A stretch of 64,000 nucleotides of DNA, taken from Dryocosmus kuriphilus (Eukaryota; Arthropoda; Insecta; Hymenoptera; Cynipidae). Made by a program: the position numbers and the translations under genes. The DNA lies in NCBI GenBank assembly GCA_038277395.1, contig CM076193.1:118202133-118266132 (forward strand), read 5' to 3'. This document shows positions 34,190 through 45,086 of the stretch, piece by piece (positions within the stretch are counted from its first letter, which is position 1; each line of letters starts with the position of its first letter). The notes beneath the pieces are model-generated. The model worked only from the letters and a program-made list of their open reading frames with translations, was not told the DNA's origin and made no database searches.

Positions 34190-37100
34190 ATAAGGTATTT
34201 TAGACACTGGTCGCACGATGCCTAAGATCTTTGAGTGATGGTGCCATCTCTGACCATTTTGAGGCGAAATACCTTCGACTCTTGCTTCAAGCCACCGCAC
34301 CGGTTCATGCTGTAAGCTTCACACGATACAATCACCTGGTTCACGCACTTGATCAAAAGTAACTATTTTCTATTAGCAGCTAAAACTTATTTAATTTTCC
34401 GAAAAATTACTAAGCTACATTTTTAAAACTTCCAGGAGTAACTAACTAATAGGAAGATAAATTTACCCACTCCCGAAAACAACCCTCTACTCGTTTAATG
34501 GATAACATCTTATAGATTTTTTTAGAAAAATTCGGAAAAAAAGGGTGAATGTTTCAAAAAATATAGCAACCTACATTCCGAAAATACTTAAGACTAGCCC
34601 TAACATGTGAACATCCATTTTTGCAATCATCAAAAACTAAAATTTACCCGATCAATAGACCTATGTCTCATAATTGTCTGTAATGTAGCTTTCTAGGTCA
34701 TAAAAGTTGTCAAAATATTGCATGCATTTGCCTTAGAATGAAGCATTTTTATCAATTTTTAAATAAGATATTTTTAAAAGATTCAAATAGAGGATTTTTT
34801 GCAACTAACGAGAAATAGGAGGTCTCATTTCATGGTAGAGCTTTTCGAGAGTCTTGGGAAAAGATCTTACTAGGTTTTTTTAAAATTTGAAACTTTTCTC
34901 GAATTTTCTGGTAAAAAAATATAATATATTTTCCGTTAGATGACTGAAAGTCTTTGAAGATTGTAAAAATATATTCTCATGTTAAACATGTTCGAAAGTG
35001 TCCCCGGAGAGGAACTTTGTAAGTCTGTTGATAATTGACATTTTTTTAAATATTGCTATAGAAAGCAAAAAAAATCCGTGTTGAAGTAGGAAGGCTCAGT
35101 TTTTGAGGAATTTAAAAGACCGTGTCTAAAGTTACGGACGGTCCGTACGTTTATGCACGTTTATAACACATTCGAGTTAGACATTAGTTAGACATTAATA
35201 TACTTTACTGAAGAGCAAGAAAGTTATGGTAACTTATAATATTAGAAATGATAAAACTTTTTTCATCACTATAGTTCAAAATTTATACAAGAATGATCAA
35301 GCGATTGACCTATGATATTAATATATTTTCTTGAAAATTAAGTAAGTTTATTAAAGATTCGTTGAATAATTAAATATTAAAAGAAACCATTAAAGTTTCC
35401 TCTATGAGGAAGTAAATACTTTTGCTATTTAATCATAATAATGAAGAGGCAAAGTGCTCATCAAGTGAGTACGAAAGAGCGCACACCCGAGAGCAAACTC
35501 GCAGCTAGTTTTGTAGATTTGGAGGCGAACTTGAGTAGCAAAATGTTTCACTGAATCAGTGCAGTTAAAAGAATATCGTGACCATATAAGGCTGAAGTTC
35601 ATCATGTTATGCCAATTTTCTTTATAACTAGTACCTCTAGTTTTGTTGCAAAAAATCTAACTTTAACCACCTGAGAAGAAAAAATTAATTTAATTTTACA
35701 ACTCTCTAAACTTAATTTTTTCGGGATGTGAAATTAATAGTGAAAAAAATTTATTTTGTAGTCCTCCGACTTTTTTTGTTAATTTAAAAATAAAACCGCG
35801 ACTGTACACAGGTTCTACTCTCTGAAAGATGTGTCGAATATATGCTCCGGAAATTCCCGTTCGTTTTATTCTCCAACGACAGGAAATTGAATAATTAAGC
35901 GATGCACGTCTCTCGACTAACATTGCAAATGAAATCGCTCGTTACGGGAAAGCGGAATTATTATGGTTTTTTATTCATTCGTTACGTGCTCGGCTTTTTA
36001 TGTCCGAGTGCAAGTCTCGCAAATTAAAAAATTAGCTCTTTATTTGCATGTGCAATAATCACATAATTAATTTCATAGTCGCTGTATGTAAAAGAGGTTT
36101 TTTAATTTAAGTATTATTAACGTATTAAGTATAAGGTCAAGAGTTCGATTTAAAAGCTAGTCCTCTTTTCCATATATCGATTGTCTCACAGATTCACACT
36201 AGAATTTTCTCAATTTGGTACGGACATGAAGCCTCGTATGCTCCATGTGTTGGTAAATGTCGGTAACAGGAATCTTGAATCAGGAACATCCCAGTTAATT
36301 AACTTTCTGGATTAATCTAATGATAATTTTAGTCTCAAAGACTTAAGAATTTATACAATTTCAAGTTGAAAGAATTTGTTATTGCGCACAAAGAAGAAAA
36401 GGAAAGACCATTTTTCTTCATGAATATTTTGATATGCGTGATGTGTGCGAAAACCTAAAAATCCACACTGACAACCTTTTGTCAAAGATTTGTATTCAGT
36501 TATACTTGATAACATCACGGGGGCTTTGTGTCCTTAAAAATCTAGCTTCGGAGTTCTTATGCTTGAGTAGGGCACTCGATAGTCACGGGCAAAGCGCACA
36601 TACCGAATATCTACTCTTAGAGATGGATATGCTTCTATTACTACAAAGGCTCCTCGACCCACGATATAGAAATTCGCTTTGACGAGGGCTGGAAGAGAGA
36701 TGTGAGGGTCGAGAATCCTTTCGCGTCGTTTCGGATGCTTAGCATTAGCGATTCTTGAAACGTGAAGGAGCAGAATGGAGAGGAGGGAAGCAGCCTAAAG
36801 TATTATTACGTATTTTAAAAAGTGCACCAAAAACTCACATCGGAATAGCACCGAGAAATGGCCTCTTAAGAACATTCCAATTTTAGAACTTTCAGAGTCG
36901 ACCTACAAAGGAGACTTTCCACTTCAAATGTAAAAGCCAATATTAAGTATTTAACATAATTCAAAGTGAAGTAAAATATTAAATGTGATAAGCAAATCTC
37001 CTCATATTATAAAAAGATGTTGGCTGACATCAATCGACTTATACTACTAGTTGAGTATACTGTATACTATACATATATAGTGATAAGTAGTATAGGTTGT

Positions 37101-38276
37101 CAAAATCAAGACATTCTGTTTTTAAGTCATTTTAAATCCTCCCATTATATTTCCTAAGTAGAAGATTTCCTTTTAGGTCAGTCTCAACTAGTCTTATAGT
37201 ACATAGTATATAATATACATATGTCCCAATTAAAATGACTTTCCGTCTGGTCCACTTAAAATGACTCGGACTTCTTGAAATACATTTTCTATATTTATAA
37301 ACTGAATTAACGGCATGTGTAAATAAAATATCGGACGGAAACTTTTGGAAATGCTTGAGAACACTATAAACTACGTTTATATACTTAATTCGAGTGAGAA
37401 GTTTGAAAAAAAAAAATTTCTGATGAAATTAAAACTGGAAACGCCAAAAATTCGTCCAGTTTTTTTGTCAAAGATTCCTACTCAAGTGAAGTACATAAAC
37501 GTAATTTATTGTCTGCTCATGGATTTCCCAAAGTTTTTGACTGATATTTTATTTTTAAAAAAGTTCTTAGTTTCTAAAAGAAAATTGATAAACACAAAAA
37601 GTTGAGGTCGGTTTCATAGGTATTTGAGTGCGTCGCATGTCCTTAATTGATTTTATCTTTAGGCGTTCGACTGCAAACAAGTTATGCTACTCGACAATGA
37701 GTATGCCTAAAATACAAAATGACTAATACTACTGCATGTCCATGCCGGCTGATTTAAAATTACGTTTACTACTTAAAACCTATTGTGAGGGGGATTTTAG
37801 CCTCCTAGAAAAATTTCCCACACAGTAATGCAAGGTCTACTTTAACCTTTCACAATTGATCATGGGCGCCAGTCAATGGCGAAGTTCGAAACACATTAAG
37901 ACCGTCTCGCTATTGATGAATTTAGAAATTAACGAAATACCCAAAAAGATCCTTACTATCTAAAAAAAAAAAACTATTTATGACTCATATGTTAGGGGAG
38001 AGGTTCACCCAACCACAAATAAGCTGGAGGCCAACATCTTGGGTTAACACTACTTTTCTTTATTTTACCACTCATATAGAAACGTATATATTTTACGGCA
38101 TAGAACATTGAGAAAACAAATTAGAGACACCAGTAAAATTTGCCGAAAGAAATTGAAGCTTGAAAAACAACTTTAACTATCGAAAGCTCAAAAAAATTTA
38201 ATCTAAATCACTCGTGATCTTGAGCAAACCGCGAAACAGACGGAACGAGAAAATAACCCAATCTTACCATTTTAGA
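34190..38276. other. No gene seen
   Basis: AT-rich. A GC-richer patch at 36430-36790 contains an 82-codon ORF (36434-36682) with no recognisable domain or splice support. 37020-37800 holds weak recurring ACTTAAAATGAC / ACTACT words that also occur at 39690-39720 and 40660-40870, so an old low-copy tandem repeat may have been split by the insertion at 39.8 kb. Confidence 0.45.
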
Positions 38277-38346
38277 ATTATCGTGGTCGGTTCCCAAAAT
38301 TCACCGAGAAACACATAACTATCACCGACCACGAGACGAGATTCTA
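38272..38346. repeat. 75-bp inverted repeat (hairpin)
   Basis: TTAGAAT then TCGTGGTCGGT on the left pair with ACCGACCACGA and ATTCTAA on the right around a loop of about 32 bp. Confidence 0.55.
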
Positions 38347-38479
38347 AACAATACCAAAATTTCTGAAACCGGGGATTCTAACAGTCGCGAAATTTTTTGA
38401 TACGATCACGGGCTTAACACCAGAAAAAAAACCACATACCTTATCCAAGTTTTGGTAATTATCGCCTCGCTCTAAATCC

Positions 38480-39340
38480 ATCTAAAAAATCTTAGCTGAG
38501 TTTACAATGCCTTTACTATTACAAAAACTTATGGCGATAATTCGTCCTGGCACTCCCAAATTCGAAACGAGAGTGTCGTGCAGCGTCGAGTCTTCAGGTG
38601 CGTTCAGCCCGCGGAAATGGGTCCAACCAATGAGAGCGCTCCTTCCGCCCGTGTCGCAGTCGTCCGCCAATCGTAGTACTTCCGCCAGTCGAGCCAGCTG
38701 TTCTGACTGGAAAGTGGTACCGGTATTTCTGGCGGCAAACATAGAGAAATATTTGGTTAATGAAAGGACCCTACGGTTCTGAGTGGGTTATTTTTCCATT
38801 GTCCTAGTCTCACTCAGAATCCTTAATTGAACTTAGAAAAGGGTTTTAAATGGTCGGCAGGTGCACTCCTTCCGACGCTATTTGCCGACTCCGGAGTTTC
38901 TGGGTTCGACCAATGAGAGCGTTCCTTTCGCCCGGGTCCCAGTCGTCCGCCAATCGTAGCTTCCCACTTGGTCGAGCGCGCAGTCCTGGCTTGAAAGCAG
39001 TATCGGTGCTTCTGGCGGCAAACATAGAGAGAAATTGTTTTAATGAGAGAACCCGATAATTCTGAGTGGCTAATTTTTCTCGTGTATTTATTCCACTCAG
39101 AAGCCATAATTGTGATTTACAAACAGCTGAAAAATAAGGTAACTCTCGATAAGCTTCGCCACTCTCAACGCCATCTGCTACTTCCGGGTTTCCGGTATTG
39201 CCATGAGAAATCTCGTTGAAGGCTGGTGATTGGTGGATCGGTTTATTTCTCCTCATGCTGTCGATGGTGCTTTTCTCTAACTTTGAGAGTCTCGAACACC
39301 CTTGACCGTCCCGTGTGACGGAAAGAGACAGCACCATCTG
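38480..39340. repeat. GC-rich tandem duplication with CCAAT motifs
   Basis: Segments 38624-38822 and 38908-39105 are diverged direct copies about 284 bp apart. They share CCAATGAGAGCG, CAGTCGTCCGCCAATCGTAG, TCTGGCGGCAAACATAGAGA and a CACTCAGAA end. Each has two CCAAT pentamers. On the minus strand both copies stay open (38482-38742, 38846-39337) and encode a similar stretch, MFAAR.T.T.F then LRLADD.D.G.R.ALIG. I recognise no protein family. It may be a duplicated promoter or first exon, or part of an unknown element. Confidence 0.55.
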
Positions 39341-39787
39341 TGGTATCTCCGCTCTTCGTTCCTCCCATGTGTAAGCAACCCTAGCGAGTCCACCTACCGC
39401 GGAGCTGGCGTTTAAAGTCCAGTTGACACTTCGATGTCCACTCTCGCCACCGCTCCGATGTTTCAGACAAAATTACAGGAAAAAAAGGAGACAAGTAGTG
39501 ATCGAAGTTTTGTGCCGAAAGTGCCCTCGCGAAGTTTGACCCATGCTCCGAATTTCCGAGCGAGAAGAAAATGAGAAAGGATCCATGTTTATTTTTCCCG
39601 GAGTCGGTAGGAGGAATTGTCTTTATTTTTCACCAAAGTGGCATGTGAGTTTTGGACTGTCACACTATGAAACATTACTTGATGTCTCGTATGACTCACT
39701 TAAAACATAATTACTGTAAGTACATTACTTGACTTTTTTCAAATCTGACTAAAAGCTATAGACACTATTTTACGAAGGGCACGTCTG
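39341..39787. other. GC-richer flank, no gene seen
   Basis: Continues the CpG-containing stretch to about 39640 (for example ACCGCGGAGCTGGCG), then becomes AT-rich. No ORF that I recognise. Confidence 0.4.
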
Positions 39788-40652
39788 ATGAAGTACGCGG
39801 ATGTCCTGAAGGATATCCAAAAGAAGGTGAAGCCGGAAGATCATGGCTTAAACATCAAGGCGATCCGGCAGACGAGGACGGGGACGTCCTCATTGAGGTG
39901 GGCGCCAAGGCAGAGGAGCGGCAGTACTTCGGGGATGCCATCTTGAAGGACCTTGGAGAAGGCAGGAGTGTCCGAAACCTCGTCCTAAGGGCACAGATCG
40001 TAGTCTACGACTTAGTCGGGACTACGGAGGCTGCTGACATGGAGACAGCGGTGAGGGCAGCCTTGGGAGACCAGATTGGTTCTCCACCAAGGATTAACCT
40101 CACCGAGAGGAGCAGCAGAGGGTGCATTCTAGTTTTCGTTGAGCTGGATGCGGTCGCTGCTGCCAAACTGGAGAAGGCTGCCCGACTGAAGGTCGGGTGG
40201 TTGAACTGCCGGGTAAAGGCGCATAGCGCCAAAATCCAGTGCTACAGGTGTCACACTGTTGGACACGTTGCCCGTGAGTGTGCGGCAGAAGACCGCAGTA
40301 AATGCTGCAGAAGGTGCTACCAGGAGGGGCACAAGGCGGTGGAATGACAAAACCTCGCTATTCCCCGCCCGCCGACAACAGCCAGGAGGTCAGCAGGACA
40401 GAAGAAGACGCTGGAGACAGCACAGAAAACGGCACCCCCTGAAGTAATGCGAAAGCGGTTCCGGGTGATTAATGCCAAGAAGCAAAGGAAGGAGGTCTTA
40501 GTGGGTATGCCTAAACTGACACCTCCCCTCCCTTCTCACCGGGAATATCACTTGTGCGATCCCTGGTGCGCCGGGTGAGGAGATGACTAACGTGGAAGCC
40601 CCACACGGCGTGCAGTAATGCATTTCCTCCTCCCTTCCCAAAAAAAAAAAAA
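39788..40652 (+). pseudogene. Non-LTR ORF1 (gag-like) remnant with zinc knuckles and poly(A)
   Basis: The frame opens MKYADVLKDIQKKVKPEDHG. A one-base frameshift near 39890 leads into DVLIEVGAKAEE and RSVRNLVLRAQIVVYDLVG, then AARLKVGWLNCRVK. Two CCHC knuckles follow: CYRCHTVGHVAREC is complete, while the second, CCRRCYQEGHKAVE, loses its final Cys to a TGA at 40345-40347. A tail runs to about 40578. A short 3' stretch then ends in 12 A residues (about 40641-40652). This is the gag-like ORF1 of an RNase H-type non-LTR element. Base composition resembles the element at 27.3-29.9 kb, so they could be one family; this is inference. No ORF2 follows. Confidence 0.75.
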
Positions 40653-41272
40653 CTAAGTTACGTCCATTCCTTATTTTTTCTAATGTCCGAAACGAAACGA
40701 CTTACACTAATTGAGAAAGCGTGTCACTGACGCAAAATGATTTATAGTACTAGATGTTTACTACATCTGACTTAAAACGACGTATACTACTTGAAGTCCC
40801 GTATGAATAACTATAAACAACATACTATATAATGTTCCACCTGGCTGACTTAATTTTAGAACAGTAGTATGTTTTTCATTCTAAAATTAATTTCTGTTTT
40901 TTATCTTTATTATTAATTTCATCAGTTTTTGTGCATTTTTTCACAAAGATGATTCTTAGATTAAAAAACTGAGGAATACTTTTTCACAATATAATTTGGA
41001 TAAAATAAAAAAAATCAAATTTATTATAATTTTGAGGAAAGACCTATTACTCATTTATTTTATACAAAAGAAAATTTTCTGTTTTAGCTTTCGACTTCTC
41101 TATAAATAAATCCCAATTTTCAACCTGTAATATTGATAAACTTTAGGAAGAAACTGGTTTGGAAATAATAAGGGGATTTTGACACAAACAAAAAATGAAT
41201 ATTGATGATCCTAAATCTAAAGCGTCCAATGGGCCCAGGTGGAAAAATTGTATACAATTTAAGTAGAATGGA
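40653..41272. other. No gene seen
   Basis: AT-rich with the ACTTAAAACGAC / ACTACTTGA words noted at 37 kb. Confidence 0.45.
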
Positions 41273-41705
41273 TTCTATATAATGCTGACATGAATTCTAG
41301 TCCAAATTCTATATAATCCTGACGACAATTCTAATCTAAATTTCTCATAGACCTGACAAGAATATATCACACCTCTGTCTTCATATTTTATCAGGTGTAT
41401 AAAATGCGTCTTCTTCAGGGAAGTTAGGCTTTATGAGTACTTTAGGGTTCCTGTAGTCGGTTTCTCGAGAAAAAGACATCTACACCGTACACCAGATGTA
41501 TAAAATACATCTTCTTCGGAGAATTTTGGCTTTAAAAGTATTTTAAATTTCCTGTAGACGATTCCTCGAGGAAAGAATATCCAAACCGTGCACCAGGTGT
41601 ATAAAATGCATTTTCTTTAGGAAAGTTGGGGTTCATGAGTACTTTAGGATCCCTGTAGTAGGTTCATCGAATAAACGACATCTAACCCATGAACCAGGTG
41701 CACGG
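41273..41705. repeat. Two small tandem repeats (about 44 bp and about 100 bp)
   Basis: 41273-41370: about two units of ATTCTATATAATSCTGAC with interleaved AATTCTARTC words. 41391-41705: three units beginning ACCAGGTGTATAAAATGC near 41391, 41492 and 41593. Each has CTTCTTCRGRGAA, GAGTACTTTAGG, TTCCTGTAG and CTCGAG. A further unit in inverse orientation lies at 49376-49515. Confidence 0.75.
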
Positions 41706-42535
41706 AGAGAAATCATATTTAAAATTCTGGTGATCAGTGGTTGAAATCGGTTTCTCAGTCTAAGATAAATCAAGGAATTCATTTTCATGATGTGCCATCT
41801 TAAGGTGAATAATGTGCAAAAAATAAGAACGTATATTAGATAGTTCAGGCTCAACGCTTGGCATTAACGAACTGAGCTATTTAGGCCGCTTAAATTTTCT
41901 TGACAAAAATAAAGCACAAACAAAGATGTTTCATTGAAAAAGCCGGGGCCGAAGGAGGAATACGAGTACATATTTTTATTTTTTTATTTGACACTTTTTG
42001 TGAATAAATAGGTTTAAAAATTTAGCATATTGAAATTTTAAATTCATCTGTTATAAAACAAAATATTTTCTCCTAAAACTTGGCTGAAGTATTTGTATAT
42101 TAAATTATTATTCATTTGTATTATAAACTGTTATTAAATTTCAATTTTTAAAAAGTATGTTTCAAAAAATGTTTGCGTTTTCTAAAATTGAAATTTGTAA
42201 AATTATTGTCTGCAAGGGACTTTTTGTACATTAATGTTTTATCTTATCATTTAAAACGTAATGGTAGGAAATAGAACGCAATGGCGGGAATATTCAATAA
42301 ATTTGTGACATTTGTCACTTTTGTTCTAAACTTAATGCTCAAAGCTTGAAGGCATCTATTATTCTATCACATTTATAACTTTCAAAATCTTTGATTTGTG
42401 ATAAAAGTCTTCCATGTTTCACATAACCAATATAAAAGATATTGAGATTTCAATGAGATTTCCCAGAATAAAAAAAATCCAATAATCTTTAGTGTTAAGG
42501 TGTCGATTTTTTTCGTCAGAATTTTATATATTTCA
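41706..42535. other. No gene seen
   Basis: AT-rich, no supported feature. Confidence 0.5.
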
Positions 42536-42592
42536 GGAAATTAATACTTAGAATTGAAATACGACTACTTCTGACAATAATACAATTTTATT

Positions 42593-42640
42593 CATTTCGA
42601 TGTTTCGGAATCCATTATGATTCCCTCAACAGGATATTAT
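42593..42640 (-). ncRNA. Mutated hammerhead motif, left arm
   Basis: Minus strand: CTGTTGA (42626-42632) in place of CTGATGA, stem II GGGAATC/GGATTCC, GAAA (42603-42606), then ATC. The change in the first catalytic box should impair activity. Confidence 0.55.
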
Positions 42641-42997
42641 CTTCGATGTTAGAAAAATTCGTCCCCATGTTTTTAACATTAAAACATTTTAAAATTTTAT
42701 AAAAATTGGGTTGAATACAATCCTTTCTGAGATTCATTCTGGAAATTTAATAAAAGGTTTTGAAGAACAAAGTATAAAAGGTGAACATTTTTTTTACATA
42801 TGTGTCTAGTATTATAATTTTTAGGTTAGGCATTAAAGTTTGTTGAATTACTTACATTTTTCATTGTTAAAAATTTCAATTATATATATTTTGATATTTA
42901 TAAACGTTAAAGTTCGTTTCTTGAACGGTTGTGTGAGTTTTATATGACGAAGGACAAAAACATTTATATAGAGCGGATGACCTAGCTCCGCTCCATT

Positions 42998-43318
42998 TTG
43001 GAAATAATCTCCAAAAAGAAATTGCTAAAATTTTATATAGGTCAAATTGGAAGCTTATTAGATATAAGAAAAAATAAGCATTTTAGAAATGTAAATTTAC
43101 AACATAAATATCACAATGAAATCACAAAACACAGACTTCAGTTAAAAAATGAATTTGATTGGGACAATACAGAAATTTTACATAAAGAACAAAATCAGCT
43201 TGAAAGACTAGTGGCTGAAATGTTTTTCATTAAAAAAGAAAACAAAAACACTATCCACGTTATTACAGATCTTAATAGCTACAGTTCAATATATGTTTTT
43301 TTAGATTCCTTTTTATAA
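42998..43318 (+). pseudogene. GIY-YIG endonuclease remnant of Penelope-like element
   Basis: LLKFYIGQIGSLLDIRKNKH matches the YIG-T...R core, with Thr replaced by Ile. NVNLQHKYHNEITKHRL, EFDWDNTEILHKEQNQLERL and VAEMFFIK then follow the usual order, ending in TDLNSYSSIY. The Glu of the RLVAEMFFI block, expected in the active site, is present. The GIY half upstream and all of the RT are missing. I cannot tell whether any intact protein could start here. Confidence 0.7.
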
Positions 43319-43735
43319 TTCTATTTTTCATTTTATGATTCTACATCTTTAATACATCTTTATCAATATTTCAAAAAAATGTATAACAGATTATAACACT
43401 ACATAATTTAAAAAATGTTACCAAACATCTACGATACTCTACCACGCAGTTATGTAGAATTTCATAATTTCTTGGGTTCTTTGGAAATTCTTTCCAAAAT
43501 GGAGGGGACTTCCGCTCCATATAAATTGTTTTGTCCTTCGTCACATAAGACTCACACAATCGTTCAAGAAATGAATTTTAACGTTTATAAATGGCAAACT
43601 GTCTATATGTAATTGAAATTTTTAACAATGGAACGACAACATGTAAGTAATTCAACAAACTTTAACTCCTAACCTAAAAATTATAATACTACATATGGCA
43701 AAAAAAAATGTCATCTTTTTATATTTTGTTTTTAA

Positions 43736-44093
43736 CCTTCATCCTCTCACACGGACGGCAGATTGGCCGTCATTTTCGAATTATTTTACGCCTTTCTTCA
43801 GAGAGTGCCAAAAGCGGGATGGAATTTCCACGTATTCTCTAGTTAGTTTGTTTTAAACGTTCTGAAACGTTTTTGTTAAAAAAATTTTTTTATTTAAAAA
43901 AAATTGTTTAAGAAGATTTTTAATCGAAAAAATGAGCTTGCAATGTGGTGTTTGAGTTAATTTGTCCTATTTCTTCCAAAACATGCACTTGAAACTTAGG
44001 GAAATTTTGTAAATCACGAAAAATCATATTGACGGCCAAATTGCCGTCGGTGCGAGCGAAAGTGTGACGCTGGATGGCGCGAGCGGATGAAGG
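43736..44093. mobile_element. 358-bp MITE with TTAA target duplication (piggyBac-like)
   Basis: TTAA at 43732-43735 and 44094-44097 flank ends CCTTCATCC... and ...GGATGAAGG. Just inside each end lies a GACGGC..TTGGCCGTCA hairpin, itself in inverted orientation between the two sides. TTAA duplication and a CC start are piggyBac-superfamily traits. No coding sequence. It inserted into an existing Penelope arm, so it is younger than that arm. Confidence 0.8.
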
Positions 44094-44217
44094 TTAAAAC
44101 CTTTTCTTGATTGTCCAGAATGAATCGCAGGAATGATTAGACTGAACCTAATTTTTATAAAATCTTAAAATTTTTTAATGTTAAAAACATGGGAACGTAT
44201 TTTTCTAACATGGAAGA

Positions 44218-44268
44218 TAATATCCTGATGAGGGAATCATAATATGGATTCCGAAACGTCGAAATGAA
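44218..44268 (+). ncRNA. Near-consensus hammerhead ribozyme motif
   Basis: CTGATGA (44225-44231), stem II GGAATC/GGATTCC with loop ATAATAT, GAAA (44253-44256), then CGTC with predicted cleavage after 44260. GAAACGTC with an almost absent stem III is the minimal form described for Penelope-associated hammerheads. Stem I is AT-rich with one mismatch at the same place as in the 8-10 kb copies. Confidence 0.8.
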
Positions 44269-44319
44269 TAAAATTGTATTATTGACAGAAGTAGTTGTAT
44301 TTCAGTTCTATTAATTTCC

Positions 44320-44614
44320 AATAATCATAGAAATATAATTTAGTATAGAAGTTTGAAAACTGGAACGCCTGCAAGATTCTAAAAACAAAAGCAACTAACT
44401 AAAAATAACTTATGGGAACATAAAAAATATTTTACCTTGATGTCTTAATAGAATTTTAAGCATTAAACATTATATAAACTGATACAAAATTTAGAATACA
44501 TATGGTACTTAAGGCAGAAAATTCCATGTTAGAAATAAGTTGTAAAAAATAAAACTGTGAAGTTATATTCTTATTACATTTTAAGTTTGATATAATTTTC
44601 AAATTATTTAATAT
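44320..44614. other. No gene seen
   Basis: Short AT-rich interval between repeats. Confidence 0.5.
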
Positions 44615-44965
44615 TTAGACCAGCAATCGAATTAAATTTAACATCTGAAATTAATTAATTAATTATACTGGTCGATAATAACTTAATATTAAAAACTATA
44701 TCCAGATTCGTGAAATATTCTGGTTTAAATCATTCTAATTGAAAAACTTCACAGGCATAGATGCAAACCCGCGTCATCCTATTGAATAAGAGAAACGAGA
44801 AACGATCTACTGAGGCCTTGGTGGCGTAATTGGAAAAACGCTCCACTCGTGAATAGTGACGTTCCCGGTTCAAATCCGGTTCGAGGTAGATTTTTTCTCG
44901 TTTCTCTAAAAAATGATTTAAACCAGCAATTGAATTAAATTTAACATCTGAAATTAATTAATTTT
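44615..44965 (+). mobile_element. tRNA-like SINE-type repeat, copy 1
   Basis: A tRNA-like segment (44815-44888) is flanked on both sides by direct copies of ACCAGCAAT.GAATTAAATT / AACATCTGAAATTAATTAAT (near 44620 and 44924). It has an A-box-like TGGCGTAATTGG and a B-box GGTTCAAATCC. A second copy of the same composite, in reverse orientation, lies at 59755-60140, which supports a mobile family. Confidence 0.7.
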
Positions 44966-45086
44966 AAAGTAGTTTATATGCGCATTCGAGGGACTTGAGG
45001 TCGCGCTTCATTGCGTCATACGGACGAGTGCACGATATAGAGAGACAGGGAGACAGAAATGGAGCGTGTGAGAGAGAGAAAAGTTT

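Larger units (their letters stand above)
42536..44319. mobile_element. Second Penelope-like element with inverted terminal copies
   Basis: Left arm 42536-43010 is an inverted copy of right arm segments (about 43480-43735 and 44098-44319). GGAAATTAAT and the ACTACTTCTG block mirror the right end. Between the arms sits a GIY-YIG remnant on the plus strand. Each arm carries a hammerhead motif pointing outward. The right arm is interrupted by a TTAA-flanked MITE. The family differs from the element at 8-10 kb in sequence, but the architecture is the same. Confidence 0.75.

Noticed and set aside
36434..36682. Small host gene in a GC-richer patch
   Set aside because: No domain, splice context or repeat relationship supports the 82-codon ORF.
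41400..41430. CTGAAGA on the minus strand of the 100-bp tandem repeat as a hammerhead
   Set aside because: No GAAA box or paired stem follows.
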